Below, piece after piece: positions 1-7,682 of a stretch of 64,000 bases of DNA (its first letter is position 1; every line of letters starts with the position of its first letter). Origin of the DNA: a virus. The notes under the pieces were generated by a model. That model was given only the letters and a program-made list of their open reading frames with translations, had not been told where the DNA came from and did not search any database. The translations under genes were made by a program, and so were the position numbers. Location of the stretch: positions 62,001 to 126,000 of the IMG/VR virus record IMGVR_UViG_3300035698_018280; one strand, written 5' to 3'.

Positions 1-815
1 TCAGATGCATCAGAGAATCTTGTGTTTATAATGTCAAAGAATTCTCCAGTTTCTACTGAAAGCTCTTTTTTTAAGTCACCAACAGAAAAATTACACCAAA
101 CAGGATATGGATTATGTTTCTCTGTAGCCTCTACTAGTTTATTATAAAATCCTTTATTGACCAACTCAACTGCTTCAGCAATAACGAATGTTTTGGCTTC
201 TTTCTCAGACATGCCTTTGTTTCGCATAATCCATATTGGCGATAAAACCAGCCCATACCTCAATACAAATTGCGAAACGCTAGATGCGTATACGGCGCTC
301 ATTGTTGAATCGCTAAAGATGTTTGAATCTTTCAAAACATTGTTAGCGCCAGTCTCTTTTTCTTTGATCTCTACATTTTTTTCATACTGTTCAAAAAAGT
401 TTACAATATCCATATTCGACATCATAAACTTCATCTTGAAACAATTATAGGTGCTAACAAGATACTCTGCTTTACCGGAAATGAACCAAGTAACATAATC
501 TTTAATAATAGAGATACTTGCTCTGTAACCAATGTATTCCGAAACTCTATCCTGCAAAACTTTTAAACGCTCGCAGCCAGCAGCAAGTGCGATAATGAAC
601 TGATCATTCATGTATTCTTCGTATAATTCCATGAAGTAATAGTAGAGGTCTTTGATGCCCCAAAGCGAAACATCTTTCTGGCTGTGATGTATATTACCTT
701 TGATAGTTTTTGACCACCCACCATTACGATCGCTGATGTCTCCTTTTGTAAGATTTTTCTTACCTTCATTGGTGACACTAACGGCTGCAGACAGTATGTT
801 TTCAAAATTATCCAT
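1..815 (-). CDS. Unknown protein, 3' end cut by window edge
   Basis: This reading frame is open without a stop from the ATG at 815 to the left edge, so at least 271 codons are visible and the C-terminus lies outside. It starts MDNFENILSAAVSVTNEG. An AGGA lies four bases before the ATG, and the gene begins 10 bases after the methylase stop. The visible protein looks mostly helical and soluble, rich in Tyr, Phe, Lys and Glu, with no signal peptide or clear membrane segment. I recognise no family or catalytic motif. Its position last in the helicase-methylase run hints at a role in DNA metabolism, but that is only context. A 65-codon frame at 608-805 on the same strand is a shadow of this gene. 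Confidence 0.75.
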   Translation of the reverse strand, partial: MDNFENILSAAVSVTNEGKKNLTKGDISDRNGGWSKTIKGNIHHSQKDVSLWGIKDLYYYFMELYEEYMNDQFIIALAAGCERLKVLQDRVSEYIGYRASISIIKDYVTWFISGKAEYLVSTYNCFKMKFMMSNMDIVNFFEQYEKNVEIKEKETGANNVLKDSNIFSDSTMSAVYASSVSQFVLRYGLVLSPIWIMRNKGMSEKEAKTFVIAEAVELVNKGFYNKLVEATEKHNPYPVWCNFSVGDLKKELSVETGEFFDIINTRFSDAS

Positions 816-825
816 TATTTCCTAT

Positions 826-2007
826 CTATGGTAAAGCCACTATAAGATACTCTGTACCAGCAGACTTTTCCTTTGCTCGATACAGATACTTATACTCAAT
901 TTCATGCATAACAACGCTAGGGCCAAAAGATTCAATACATTGTTTTATTTCTTCCGGGCTAGCCCAACTAGAATCATTATAACTAAAGACCCATGGGCAG
1001 TTAGGGAGCTTGCTAAGAAGCTCTTCAAAACTTTCCCTATAAGTTTTAGACTTAGTAAATCTTTTCTTATTTTTCTCAGAATGCTTCTCGTCATATCCCA
1101 GGAAATCTTCAAAAATCTGGTACATATGAGCATAGTCACTCTGATCTCCGCCGTAGGGAGGATCTATGTAAGCAACATCAAAATCTACAGGATTGGTTTT
1201 GAACAGATCAAGTAGCTCTATAGCATCAAGTTTTGTTGAAACAGAAGTTAGACCATTGCCAAAAGGCATGTCATACGAGTTGATTCTATTGAATGTCATA
1301 TTCTGTCGCTGCAGTCTGTGATTTACTTCTGCAACGACCTGTCCGTTGTTCAGCCGCCCGCCGAGATCGCAGTTGCGCATGACATAGTGCAAAATAGCAA
1401 TAGCTTCTTGCGCAAAGTTTTGAGCAACGTCAATATCATCAGTAGTTTCTGATAGTTTTCCAAAGTTGCGAAATGCTAACGTATGATCGCTGAACATATC
1501 TATTAGCTTTGTTAAATTCTTCTCGCCATCGGGAAGACAATCCCCGTATTGCTTTAGTAAGTTATGACGAGCAACATCCAATCGCTCAGCCTCTTCTTCG
1601 GTAAACCTTTTGCCAGCGTACTTGTCCCGCATGAACGTGTCAACATTGCCTGGATCATTCCAAATGATGTCATGAATCTGTTCTTCGCTTGTATAGTTAC
1701 TATCACCTTCAACCAACGCGGCTGATCCAAGATATGAAAAAGCTAATAGATCGTTAGACCATACAGCAGCGCCCTGCCTCTTCATAAAGTAGCTAACAAA
1801 AGAACTACCAGTAAAAAGATCCAGAGCCTTGCCTCCGTCGAGATTAATATCATGTTTCCTAAGAACGCCTGCAAGATCAGAGATCAACTTACGTTTGTTC
1901 CCTCTGTATGGATTAGTGACGCTTCTTAGCTTGTTCTGAGTATCCAAAACATCGCCTAGCCAATCATCTGTACTGAACATATCATTTGATTCTAAGCTTT
2001 TACTCAT
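826..2007 (-). CDS. DNA N6-adenine methyltransferase (D12/Dam-like)
   Basis: Predicted to transfer a methyl group from S-adenosylmethionine to N6 of adenine in DNA. In order: NPYRGNKRKL (about residues 32-41, the SAM-binding motif X region of D12 methylases), DLFTGSS (63-69, motif I), and a DPPYGG catalytic motif IV near residue 281. This order fits the D12/Dam family; 393 aa is longer than Dam itself (about 280), with a helical insert between motifs I and IV that may carry target recognition. I chose the ATG at 2007 because it overlaps the helicase TGA as ATGA; a TTG two codons upstream is less likely. No restriction enzyme is visible next to it, so it is probably an orphan phage methylase that protects or marks phage DNA. 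The recognition site cannot be read from sequence. Confidence 0.9.
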   Translation of the reverse strand: MSKSLESNDMFSTDDWLGDVLDTQNKLRSVTNPYRGNKRKLISDLAGVLRKHDINLDGGKALDLFTGSSFVSYFMKRQGAAVWSNDLLAFSYLGSAALVEGDSNYTSEEQIHDIIWNDPGNVDTFMRDKYAGKRFTEEEAERLDVARHNLLKQYGDCLPDGEKNLTKLIDMFSDHTLAFRNFGKLSETTDDIDVAQNFAQEAIAILHYVMRNCDLGGRLNNGQVVAEVNHRLQRQNMTFNRINSYDMPFGNGLTSVSTKLDAIELLDLFKTNPVDFDVAYIDPPYGGDQSDYAHMYQIFEDFLGYDEKHSEKNKKRFTKSKTYRESFEELLSKLPNCPWVFSYNDSSWASPEEIKQCIESFGPSVVMHEIEYKYLYRAKEKSAGTEYLIVALP

Positions 2008-3536
2008 TTCCAATCTCTGATCTCAAACTTTGGTTCGGTTTCATATATTTGACGACGCTTACGAGAATGACCAAGCATGTATTTCATGTTATCTTGGAAA
2101 TCGACAACAAACGCATCTTTCTTTATAAAACCACTCGCTTCTTCTGAATAAGGTCTAATGATACGACCGACTCGCTGTAGGGCTCTCGTTTGACTCTTAC
2201 CGCTCCCGCCAAGGATAAGGCCATCCAGAGGCTTTACATCAACGCCTTCGTCAAAGATGCTTGTAGAGATTGTGATGCTAGCTTCTCTCTGCCTCATTTT
2301 AGTAAGTCGATCAACTCTTTGCTTTTCAGTATGAGAACCATGAATAAAAAAGCTGTCAGGAATCATTGCTTCTAAAGTTGTTCCATGCTCAATGAATCGA
2401 ACAAGGATAAGAACCTGGCGACCATGCTCAACCATTTTTTGAGCAACATTAGAAATCATTAGATTACGATCCGCATTCTCTACGATGCCTTCTTTGTAAA
2501 CTGTTTGGTATGCTCCTTCAAGATTTGGCAAACGGTTATGAACAAAGTAAATCGTAGGCTTGACAAGAAAATCTCGATCGATCAAAAATGAAGCGTTGAT
2601 GTCTGCTATAGCCTTGCCAAAACAAGCATCAATAAGCATATCGTCGCCAAGGTCTCTCCATGGCGTAGCACTCAATCCATAACGGTTGCGAGCGCTATAA
2701 GATGCTTCTGAAATTGCTTGACAAGTTTTTGCAGCCCAATGCTGTACCTCATCACATACCATGACATTAGCAGAATGAATTAGGTCTTTAATTTCTTTCT
2801 TCTGCTTATCGTTTAGTTTTTGCTTGTCTCGCTTAGCGCCATCATCTTCTTCGTCGTATGGCGTATAGCGATGTCCAAGCGCACGAATAGCGGTCTGAAC
2901 AGTCATAACGGTGATCGGTTGTATGTTGAACTTACCGCCGCCGACCTCGCCGACCTCAATATCCTGTCCATTTTTACGAATGAACTTCTCAAGCTCATCT
3001 TTCGCCTGCTTGCGTAGGTCATTTGATGTGACATAGAAGATCGTTGGCTCGCAACCAAGTTCGGCTATAATACTAGCAGAAAGGGCCGTTTTTCCCCCGC
3101 CTGTCGCGACTTTTATAATGCCCCTACCTATATTACAAGCATCGTCTCGTATAATAGATTGATAGTCTCTGGGCTCGAACCAGTCAGACATAGAGTAGCC
3201 GCCAACCTTGTGGGTGGCTGCTCTTGCATCAACAAGGCCAACAGTTCTACCAGTTATTTTAAAGAACTCGCGAGCCCTAGAAAGCAGTCCGCTTGGAAAG
3301 CTGATCTCTTTAGTTTTTCTATTGTATTGAACGGTTGTTTGAACGCCGTCCCAATTTTTTACCCAAGAAGTATTCTTGCCTTGAGATGCCAACTTTTTCT
3401 CAAGCTGTCGAGCGCGCCAAATCGCCTTATCATCGGAAAAACCGAGATATTTCTTAAATGCATCATACGTTGATTTGTCCAAATGTCCGTCAACACTAGT
3501 ATTGACGTTTTGAACCCGCAATTTAATATGGGTCAT
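2004..3536 (-). CDS. Superfamily II DNA helicase, UvsW/XPB-like
   Basis: A 510-aa ATP-dependent helicase/translocase. Motifs in order: ATGGGKTALS (Walker A, about residue 147), DEVQHW (Walker B, DEAH-type variant, about 262), LSATPW (motif III, about 288), FDEGVDVKPL (motif V region, about 430) and QRVGRIIRP (motif VI, about 455). The length and the roughly 110-residue N-terminal domain before the helicase core resemble phage T4 UvsW, which unwinds branched recombination and origin intermediates; RAD25/XPB-type helicases share the core. The ATG at 3536 overlaps the TGA of the upstream 87-aa gene as ATGA, and no strong Shine-Dalgarno is seen, so translational coupling is likely. The role in replication restart or recombination is inferred from the family. 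Confidence 0.88.
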   Translation of the reverse strand: MTHIKLRVQNVNTSVDGHLDKSTYDAFKKYLGFSDDKAIWRARQLEKKLASQGKNTSWVKNWDGVQTTVQYNRKTKEISFPSGLLSRAREFFKITGRTVGLVDARAATHKVGGYSMSDWFEPRDYQSIIRDDACNIGRGIIKVATGGGKTALSASIIAELGCEPTIFYVTSNDLRKQAKDELEKFIRKNGQDIEVGEVGGGKFNIQPITVMTVQTAIRALGHRYTPYDEEDDGAKRDKQKLNDKQKKEIKDLIHSANVMVCDEVQHWAAKTCQAISEASYSARNRYGLSATPWRDLGDDMLIDACFGKAIADINASFLIDRDFLVKPTIYFVHNRLPNLEGAYQTVYKEGIVENADRNLMISNVAQKMVEHGRQVLILVRFIEHGTTLEAMIPDSFFIHGSHTEKQRVDRLTKMRQREASITISTSIFDEGVDVKPLDGLILGGSGKSQTRALQRVGRIIRPYSEEASGFIKKDAFVVDFQDNMKYMLGHSRKRRQIYETEPKFEIRDWK

Positions 3537-3796
3537 AAGCTGATAAGGTTTTTCTTGATATCGCGCTGCATCACAGGAACATCTATACCTAGTTGATAAA
3601 TACGCTTCTTCAATTCTTTTTTTCGTCGTTTACGCTTCTTCGGGTCTTGCTCGAAGTATTCCATGATTTCTTCTTCAGAAGGATCTCTGGGCCTCTGGCT
3701 TAAACCGCCAGGATGCCTATCTCGATTGACAAAACCGGGTTGATCATCCCAGCTAGCCGCTCGCTTTTTAAATCCTTCAGTCTGAATTACTCTCAT
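3533..3796 (-). CDS. Small basic unknown protein
   Basis: An 87-aa protein starting MRVIQTEGFKKRAASW. I chose the ATG at 3796 because GGGAG lies five bases upstream (3802-3806); an in-frame TTG at 3811 would add five residues but lacks that site. The middle carries a dense Lys/Arg block (KKRKRRKKELKKR, about residues 53-65) preceded by an acidic stretch, which suggests nucleic-acid or protein binding. I recognise no family. It overlaps the upstream gene by 20 bases and the downstream helicase by four, so it is translated as part of the helicase-methylase cluster and may be an accessory factor, but that is inference from position only. Confidence 0.75.
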   Translation of the reverse strand: MRVIQTEGFKKRAASWDDQPGFVNRDRHPGGLSQRPRDPSEEEIMEYFEQDPKKRKRRKKELKKRIYQLGIDVPVMQRDIKKNLISL

Positions 3797-4028
3797 CGAT
3801 ACTCCCGCCAAGTTCTACAACTCGTCGCTCTATGTTATTAACAAGATGCTTAACGCCATCTGATACGCCTTGAAGCTGTTCATAAGAAACAACTTGCTGA
3901 CCGTTTCTAAGCAAATTCTTAGAGCTTTCAATCTTTGTCCAAAGAACACGCATCTTTTGCGAAAGATAATTATCAAACTCTAGTTCTGTGAAATCCCCAT
4001 TTACCACTTCTTTTATTTCTTCACTCAT
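3777..4028 (-). CDS. Small acidic unknown protein
   Basis: An 83-aa protein starting MSEEIKEVVNGDF. AAGGAG sits eight bases before the ATG, which is a strong start signal. The sequence is mainly helical with heptad-like hydrophobic spacing in residues 20-72, so a short coiled coil or helical dimer is possible. There are no cysteines or catalytic motifs, and I recognise no family. It lies between an unknown 354-aa gene and the small basic protein, with which it overlaps by 20 bases. An acidic-basic gene pair could hint at partners, but toxin-antitoxin pairing is not supported by any motif. Confidence 0.75.
   Translation of the reverse strand: MSEEIKEVVNGDFTELEFDNYLSQKMRVLWTKIESSKNLLRNGQQVVSYEQLQGVSDGVKHLVNNIERRVVELGGSIDESNSD
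3802..3806 (-). promoter_or_regulatory. Ribosome binding site fixing the 87-aa gene start
   Basis: GGGAG lies five bases before the ATG at 3796 and favours it over the upstream TTG at 3811. Confidence 0.7.
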
Positions 4029-4040
4029 TACTTCGTCTCC

Positions 4041-5105
4041 TTACCAAATTCTATTATCAGACAATAGTGCCTGAAGCGTTTGCATACCGTCTACACTATC
4101 TAATTGGTCCAAATCTCGTTGAACATCTAATAGCAGTTCAAATGGTGCTTCGTCCAAACCTCGACTTCTTCTCTCTGTTTCCACCCTTTGCCATAGTTCA
4201 TCAGTAAAAGGTTTCCAATTTTGATAGACTGTCCAGTCTTCAGATCGGGCAGGTTCTAAAAACTTCTCCATCAGCCCCATGTACCACCAGTTGTGAGTAT
4301 TACCCTCAGCCTGTGCTTCCTTGACCTTCTTCTCTTCTGTTTTGCCATTGATTGCTAGTCGCTCTAGATCTTCAGACTGGCAAAGAATAGAAAGCGTACC
4401 AAAGAAATCAGCCTCATCTCGGTCTTCGACATAAACCATCTGCACAAAAGAAATCATACGTTCCTTCATAAAGAAGTTCGCAAAAAGGTCTCTAATAATA
4501 GCCTCAGCCTCATCCCCAAAATGAGCCCTTGTCGCTTCTACTAGCATATATGCTGATCTAATAGAGTCTCTACCAACATCTAAATTCATAAAAACAAATG
4601 GAAACTCGTCTTTATCCAGATTAGCTTTTGGCATTTCTTTTTCAGTAATAAGTCGAGCAACATCAACAATCGACGACTTAGAAGCTAGGACTCTAACATT
4701 TTTGCAAGGCGCATCCCTGGATGGGCATATGATATTCTTTAACAGAATCCAAGGCAAAGGACATTGGTCGAGTCGCATAGGTACAACTTCATCAGGTTCT
4801 ATTGAATCAAAACCGCAATGGGGACTATGCTTGAAATCCTTAACAAGAGCCAATACCATCATCATCGCATCTCTGCGAGCATCATCTGGTATATCGCTCA
4901 AAAAATACTGTAGATAAAGAAATATAATAGAAAAAATCGTCTTCTGTAAAGACCCGTTTTCCTGTAGATAAAACACGCCATCACGATGTTCAGGGCCTTC
5001 TTCTCCGAAGACTACTTCAACATCAACAAATTCGCAATCAAACCTAAAACATAAAAGTTCAATGGTTTTCTTTGCTAGAGCAAAATCACTTATCTGAGCG
5101 TCCAT
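4041..5105 (-). CDS. Unknown 354-aa protein
   Basis: A soluble, acidic 354-aa protein that I do not recognise. The N-terminal 90 residues include a hydrophobic helical stretch (IFSIIFLYLQYFL, about 57-69). A cysteine-containing region follows (HCGFDS, DQCPLP, ICPSRDAPC, about residues 95-134); its spacing does not form an obvious zinc ribbon. The C-terminal third is rich in Trp, Glu and Arg and contains THNWWYMGLMEKFLEPA. The ATG at 5105 follows purine-rich repeats of AAGGA inside the upstream gene, which it overlaps by 20 bases. The neighbouring zinc-ribbon protein, phosphoesterase and helicase suggest a nucleic-acid or assembly role, but no function can be assigned. Confidence 0.7.
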   Translation of the reverse strand: MDAQISDFALAKKTIELLCFRFDCEFVDVEVVFGEEGPEHRDGVFYLQENGSLQKTIFSIIFLYLQYFLSDIPDDARRDAMMMVLALVKDFKHSPHCGFDSIEPDEVVPMRLDQCPLPWILLKNIICPSRDAPCKNVRVLASKSSIVDVARLITEKEMPKANLDKDEFPFVFMNLDVGRDSIRSAYMLVEATRAHFGDEAEAIIRDLFANFFMKERMISFVQMVYVEDRDEADFFGTLSILCQSEDLERLAINGKTEEKKVKEAQAEGNTHNWWYMGLMEKFLEPARSEDWTVYQNWKPFTDELWQRVETERRSRGLDEAPFELLLDVQRDLDQLDSVDGMQTLQALLSDNRIW

Positions 5106-5550
5106 CCTCGTCCTTATCCTTATCTAAATTTTTCAGCCTCTTAATCTCTTCATCGTCTATTCCGATGACTCGCAAAAAATCTTCATGAGAATTACAGGAA
5201 GCAAGATATTTTTTGAAGCGTTCAAACTCTTTGTTCGATATTTTGCTCTTTGATACCTTGTTCCTAGCAGCCTTACGAGCCTCAACAAAGGTATCTAGCA
5301 TATTTTGCAGCATATCTTGAGCCGTAAGCTCTGCGTCATCTGGATCTGCTAGCCATATCGTTCGTTTGTCGCAAGAAGGACAATGATATTCAAACATTAG
5401 AAGAACTTCGCCTTTTTGAGGAAGACGAGGTGATTCTCTGCGTTCTTTAAGACCTATAGCTTCAACGCATTTAGGATCAGTTTGTTTTTCGCAAACTGGG
5501 CATTTCCTGTCCGTAAGATATGGTAGAGCCCACCTTGGTAGAGGCATCAT
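5086..5550 (-). CDS. Zinc-ribbon-like protein
   Basis: A 154-aa protein with two CxxC knuckles: CPVC at residues 17-20 and CPSC at 57-60. The spacing is typical of a treble-clef or zinc-ribbon fold binding one zinc ion. A charged helical tail follows (about 85-154) and ends in a Lys/Asp-rich run. I place the start at the ATG at 5550 (MMPLPRW), which has AAAGGAG seven bases upstream at 5558-5564; a longer frame to 5583 lacks such a site. The gene overlaps the end of the phosphoesterase gene by 74 bases. Phage proteins of this build often bind nucleic acid or RNA polymerase, but nothing here shows the target. Confidence 0.75.
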   Translation of the reverse strand: MMPLPRWALPYLTDRKCPVCEKQTDPKCVEAIGLKERRESPRLPQKGEVLLMFEYHCPSCDKRTIWLADPDDAELTAQDMLQNMLDTFVEARKAARNKVSKSKISNKEFERFKKYLASCNSHEDFLRVIGIDDEEIKRLKNLDKDKDEDGRSDK

Positions 5551-6934
5551 TTTTAGACTCCTTTGGCGAACGGTCTGCGTCAAGGTTAACGTCGTACCTA
5601 AACGTTATGCCTCTTTTATCATGTATTCCGAAAATCTTCTGCTCTGCCCTTGTTCCGGGTAGACAGTTTTTCAATGAATAGACATCTGAGCCTACAAAAG
5701 AACCATTCATAAGACATTTACCATTGCTGCTAGTGATTTCAGATGCGTTATGAAAGTGGCCAGCCAATGTGTAGTGAGCATGATCATTGACGAAGCCAGC
5801 CATTTTTCGTTCAATTTCCAAGAATGAAGCAATAGGAGGGTTCTTGCCTTTGGCGTCATCTCCATGCATCATCAGGAACTTATGATTTCTGATTTCTGCC
5901 ATATGCCACCATGATTTAGGAACATGGAACTTGATACGAGGATTGTTACGAAATTCTTGTTCTAAGAATAAGTAAACAACTCTGTCCCAGTTGCTATAGT
6001 CTTTCTCAGCGCCGCTCTTGGCAACTCGCCCATGGTTTCCTCGAATACCATAGAACTCAATTTCTTCAAATATCGTTAGCCAATACCAGATAGCATCAGA
6101 TAACGATCTCATACCAATAATGACCTGTTCCATGATTGGCGTACCAATATAAACAGGAGACCATGCGCCAACATCGTTCATACCATCAACAACATCGCCG
6201 AGACTAAAGATGTGCAATTTAGGGATTTTGTAAAGATGCGAATGAATCTCGTAGATATCAGCAACCGCATATTTGAGATTAGAAAGTCGTTGCTCATACA
6301 TCTTGATATTATACTGAGAAATACCGCCAGTTTCTTCAAGCGAATGCTCATGGCCGATATGAAGATCACTCAACATAAGCCCCATATCTTCAGGACAGCT
6401 TTGATATTTCTCTCTCCTAGGCTTCCATTTAGACAGAGGAGCCCTGGGTAGTCTGTCTGCGGCTTCTGCGAGAGCATCCCCAATAGAGTCCGATCGCATT
6501 CTCCAACGGTCCAGAGACCTGTTGACGTTGTTCTCAGTCTTAGTCTTGAATGTATCCAACGCACGTTTATGAGCCCTGGATTTCATACTGTTTGCATATG
6601 GTTTTTGAGACCAATCTGTTTTACCATAAACATCTCGGCAAGAGTTATACGCTCTTCCAAGAGTACGGGAAATTAATGAATACGGCAAATTATCAAGACG
6701 ACTCTCGAAAAGATACTGAAGTTCATCTTCTTCCCATGGCGAGGAAGATTTTACAGGAGTCAAATCATCATTGATTTCTCCATTATTAAATGCATCCCAA
6801 TTAAACTCTTTGAATTTACATTGAACAGAATCTAAGCTACGTCCTAGGGAACGTGCGATTGTTGTCCAATCGTGATTTGCTTTGCGTTTGTCGTGCAGTG
6901 CTGCTAGTTCTTCGAGTGTCCATTTGCGAGCCAT
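5477..6934 (-). CDS. Metallophosphoesterase with two N-terminal Myb-like domains
   Basis: A 485-aa fusion. Residues about 5-46 and 67-108 are two Myb/SANT-like helix-turn-helix repeats, each with spaced Trp and a LGR turn (SLGRSLDSV; TLGRAYNSC). A basic linker follows. From about residue 183 the calcineurin-like phosphoesterase motifs appear in order: SDLH (D190, H192), GDVVD (D247), GNH (N300, H301), H357 in MMHGDD, and GHFH (H393, H395). The complete metal-ligand set predicts a two-metal phosphoesterase, probably a nuclease given the DNA-binding repeats. The ATG at 6934 has GGGAG five bases upstream. Its first 98 bases overlap the end of the GT2 gene in another frame. The substrate is unknown; DNA repair, packaging or host DNA cleavage are all possible. 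Confidence 0.85.
   Translation of the reverse strand: MARKWTLEELAALHDKRKANHDWTTIARSLGRSLDSVQCKFKEFNWDAFNNGEINDDLTPVKSSSPWEEDELQYLFESRLDNLPYSLISRTLGRAYNSCRDVYGKTDWSQKPYANSMKSRAHKRALDTFKTKTENNVNRSLDRWRMRSDSIGDALAEAADRLPRAPLSKWKPRREKYQSCPEDMGLMLSDLHIGHEHSLEETGGISQYNIKMYEQRLSNLKYAVADIYEIHSHLYKIPKLHIFSLGDVVDGMNDVGAWSPVYIGTPIMEQVIIGMRSLSDAIWYWLTIFEEIEFYGIRGNHGRVAKSGAEKDYSNWDRVVYLFLEQEFRNNPRIKFHVPKSWWHMAEIRNHKFLMMHGDDAKGKNPPIASFLEIERKMAGFVNDHAHYTLAGHFHNASEITSSNGKCLMNGSFVGSDVYSLKNCLPGTRAEQKIFGIHDKRGITFRYDVNLDADRSPKESKNDASTKVGSTISYGQEMPSLRKTN
5558..5564 (-). promoter_or_regulatory. Ribosome binding site fixing the zinc-ribbon start
   Basis: AAAGGAG lies seven bases before the ATG at 5550, inside the phosphoesterase coding sequence. 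It argues against the longer frame from 5583. Confidence 0.8.
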
Positions 6935-7682
6935 AATTACTCCCGAGCCTTTGTTCTTTTAGCTGAGACTTAAATTCTCGCCAAACTATCATGTGGGCTC
7001 TTATCATTTCTTCTTTGTGTTTTCCAGTCATCCCATCAGGGTTTGTTCTGTATCTAATGAGCGGTTTCTTTATATTTGCCATTTTGCGACCTGCGAGAAT
7101 AGCTCTACACCAAAGGTCCATGTCTGGAACCGTGTATATCTCAGTTCTCGTCGTATATCCGCCTAGCTCAAGAAAATCCTCTCGTAGAAACATTGTTGTC
7201 GGATCTATCATTGGATTCTGACATCGGTACAATTGACCTACGATTTGTTCATGCGATGTCTTGGGGTAGTCCATTTCGCCCAACGGCTCGCTTTCTAAAT
7301 CAATTTTTAGAGCATGTCCGCCAACACAAAATACATCAGGATTAGATTCAAGAAATTCAAACTGCTCACTCAGTCTGTATGGAAGACTAATATCGTCCCC
7401 ATCATGGATAGCAATGTACTTTCCTTTGGCCATACGAATTGCCTGGTTCCTCCGACGAGGAATCCTTATGTTATCACTGTCGTCTATTAGACGAACGGAA
7501 ACCCCAGCTAGACACGCAAAATCGTAATCGCACACGATATCCCAAGTCAAATCTGTAGAACCATCATTCATAATTAACCATTCAAAATCTCTAAATTTAT
7601 TCTGTTGACAAATAGATTCAAGAGATTCTTTTATATACTTTTCACAATTGTAAACAGGTGTAATTATGCTAACTGATGGCAC
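6837..7682 (-). CDS. Family 2 glycosyltransferase
   Basis: A 281-aa GT-A fold glycosyltransferase predicted to transfer a sugar from a nucleotide donor. It begins MPSVSIITPVYNCEKY, with the nucleotide-binding NDGSTD at residues 39-44 and the metal-binding DGDD at 94-97. The probable acceptor/base region includes PDMDLWCRA. I place the start at the GTG at 7682, with AAAGGAG seven bases upstream (7690-7696), rather than 13 codons earlier; the conserved fold begins exactly there. The last 33 residues are basic and Ser/Thr/Arg-rich and are encoded over the start of the Myb-phosphoesterase gene. It overlaps the sulfotransferase gene by 14 bases. The product could decorate virion proteins, DNA or host surface glycans; position beside adhesin genes favours virion glycans. 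Confidence 0.88.
   Translation of the reverse strand: MPSVSIITPVYNCEKYIKESLESICQQNKFRDFEWLIMNDGSTDLTWDIVCDYDFACLAGVSVRLIDDSDNIRIPRRRNQAIRMAKGKYIAIHDGDDISLPYRLSEQFEFLESNPDVFCVGGHALKIDLESEPLGEMDYPKTSHEQIVGQLYRCQNPMIDPTTMFLREDFLELGGYTTRTEIYTVPDMDLWCRAILAGRKMANIKKPLIRYRTNPDGMTGKHKEEMIRAHMIVWREFKSQLKEQRLGSNYGSQMDTRRTSSTARQTQSKSRLDNNRTFPRT

Noticed and set aside
608-805. 65-codon minus-strand frame near the left edge
   Set aside because: A longer frame from 815 runs open to the window edge with a better start and normal protein composition.
826-2007. Restriction-modification system based on the adenine methylase
   Set aside because: No restriction endonuclease or specificity gene is adjacent. An orphan phage methylase is simpler.
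3533-4028. Toxin-antitoxin pair formed by the two small basic and acidic genes
   Set aside because: There are no toxin or antitoxin motifs, and both are embedded in an operon by overlapping start and stop codons.
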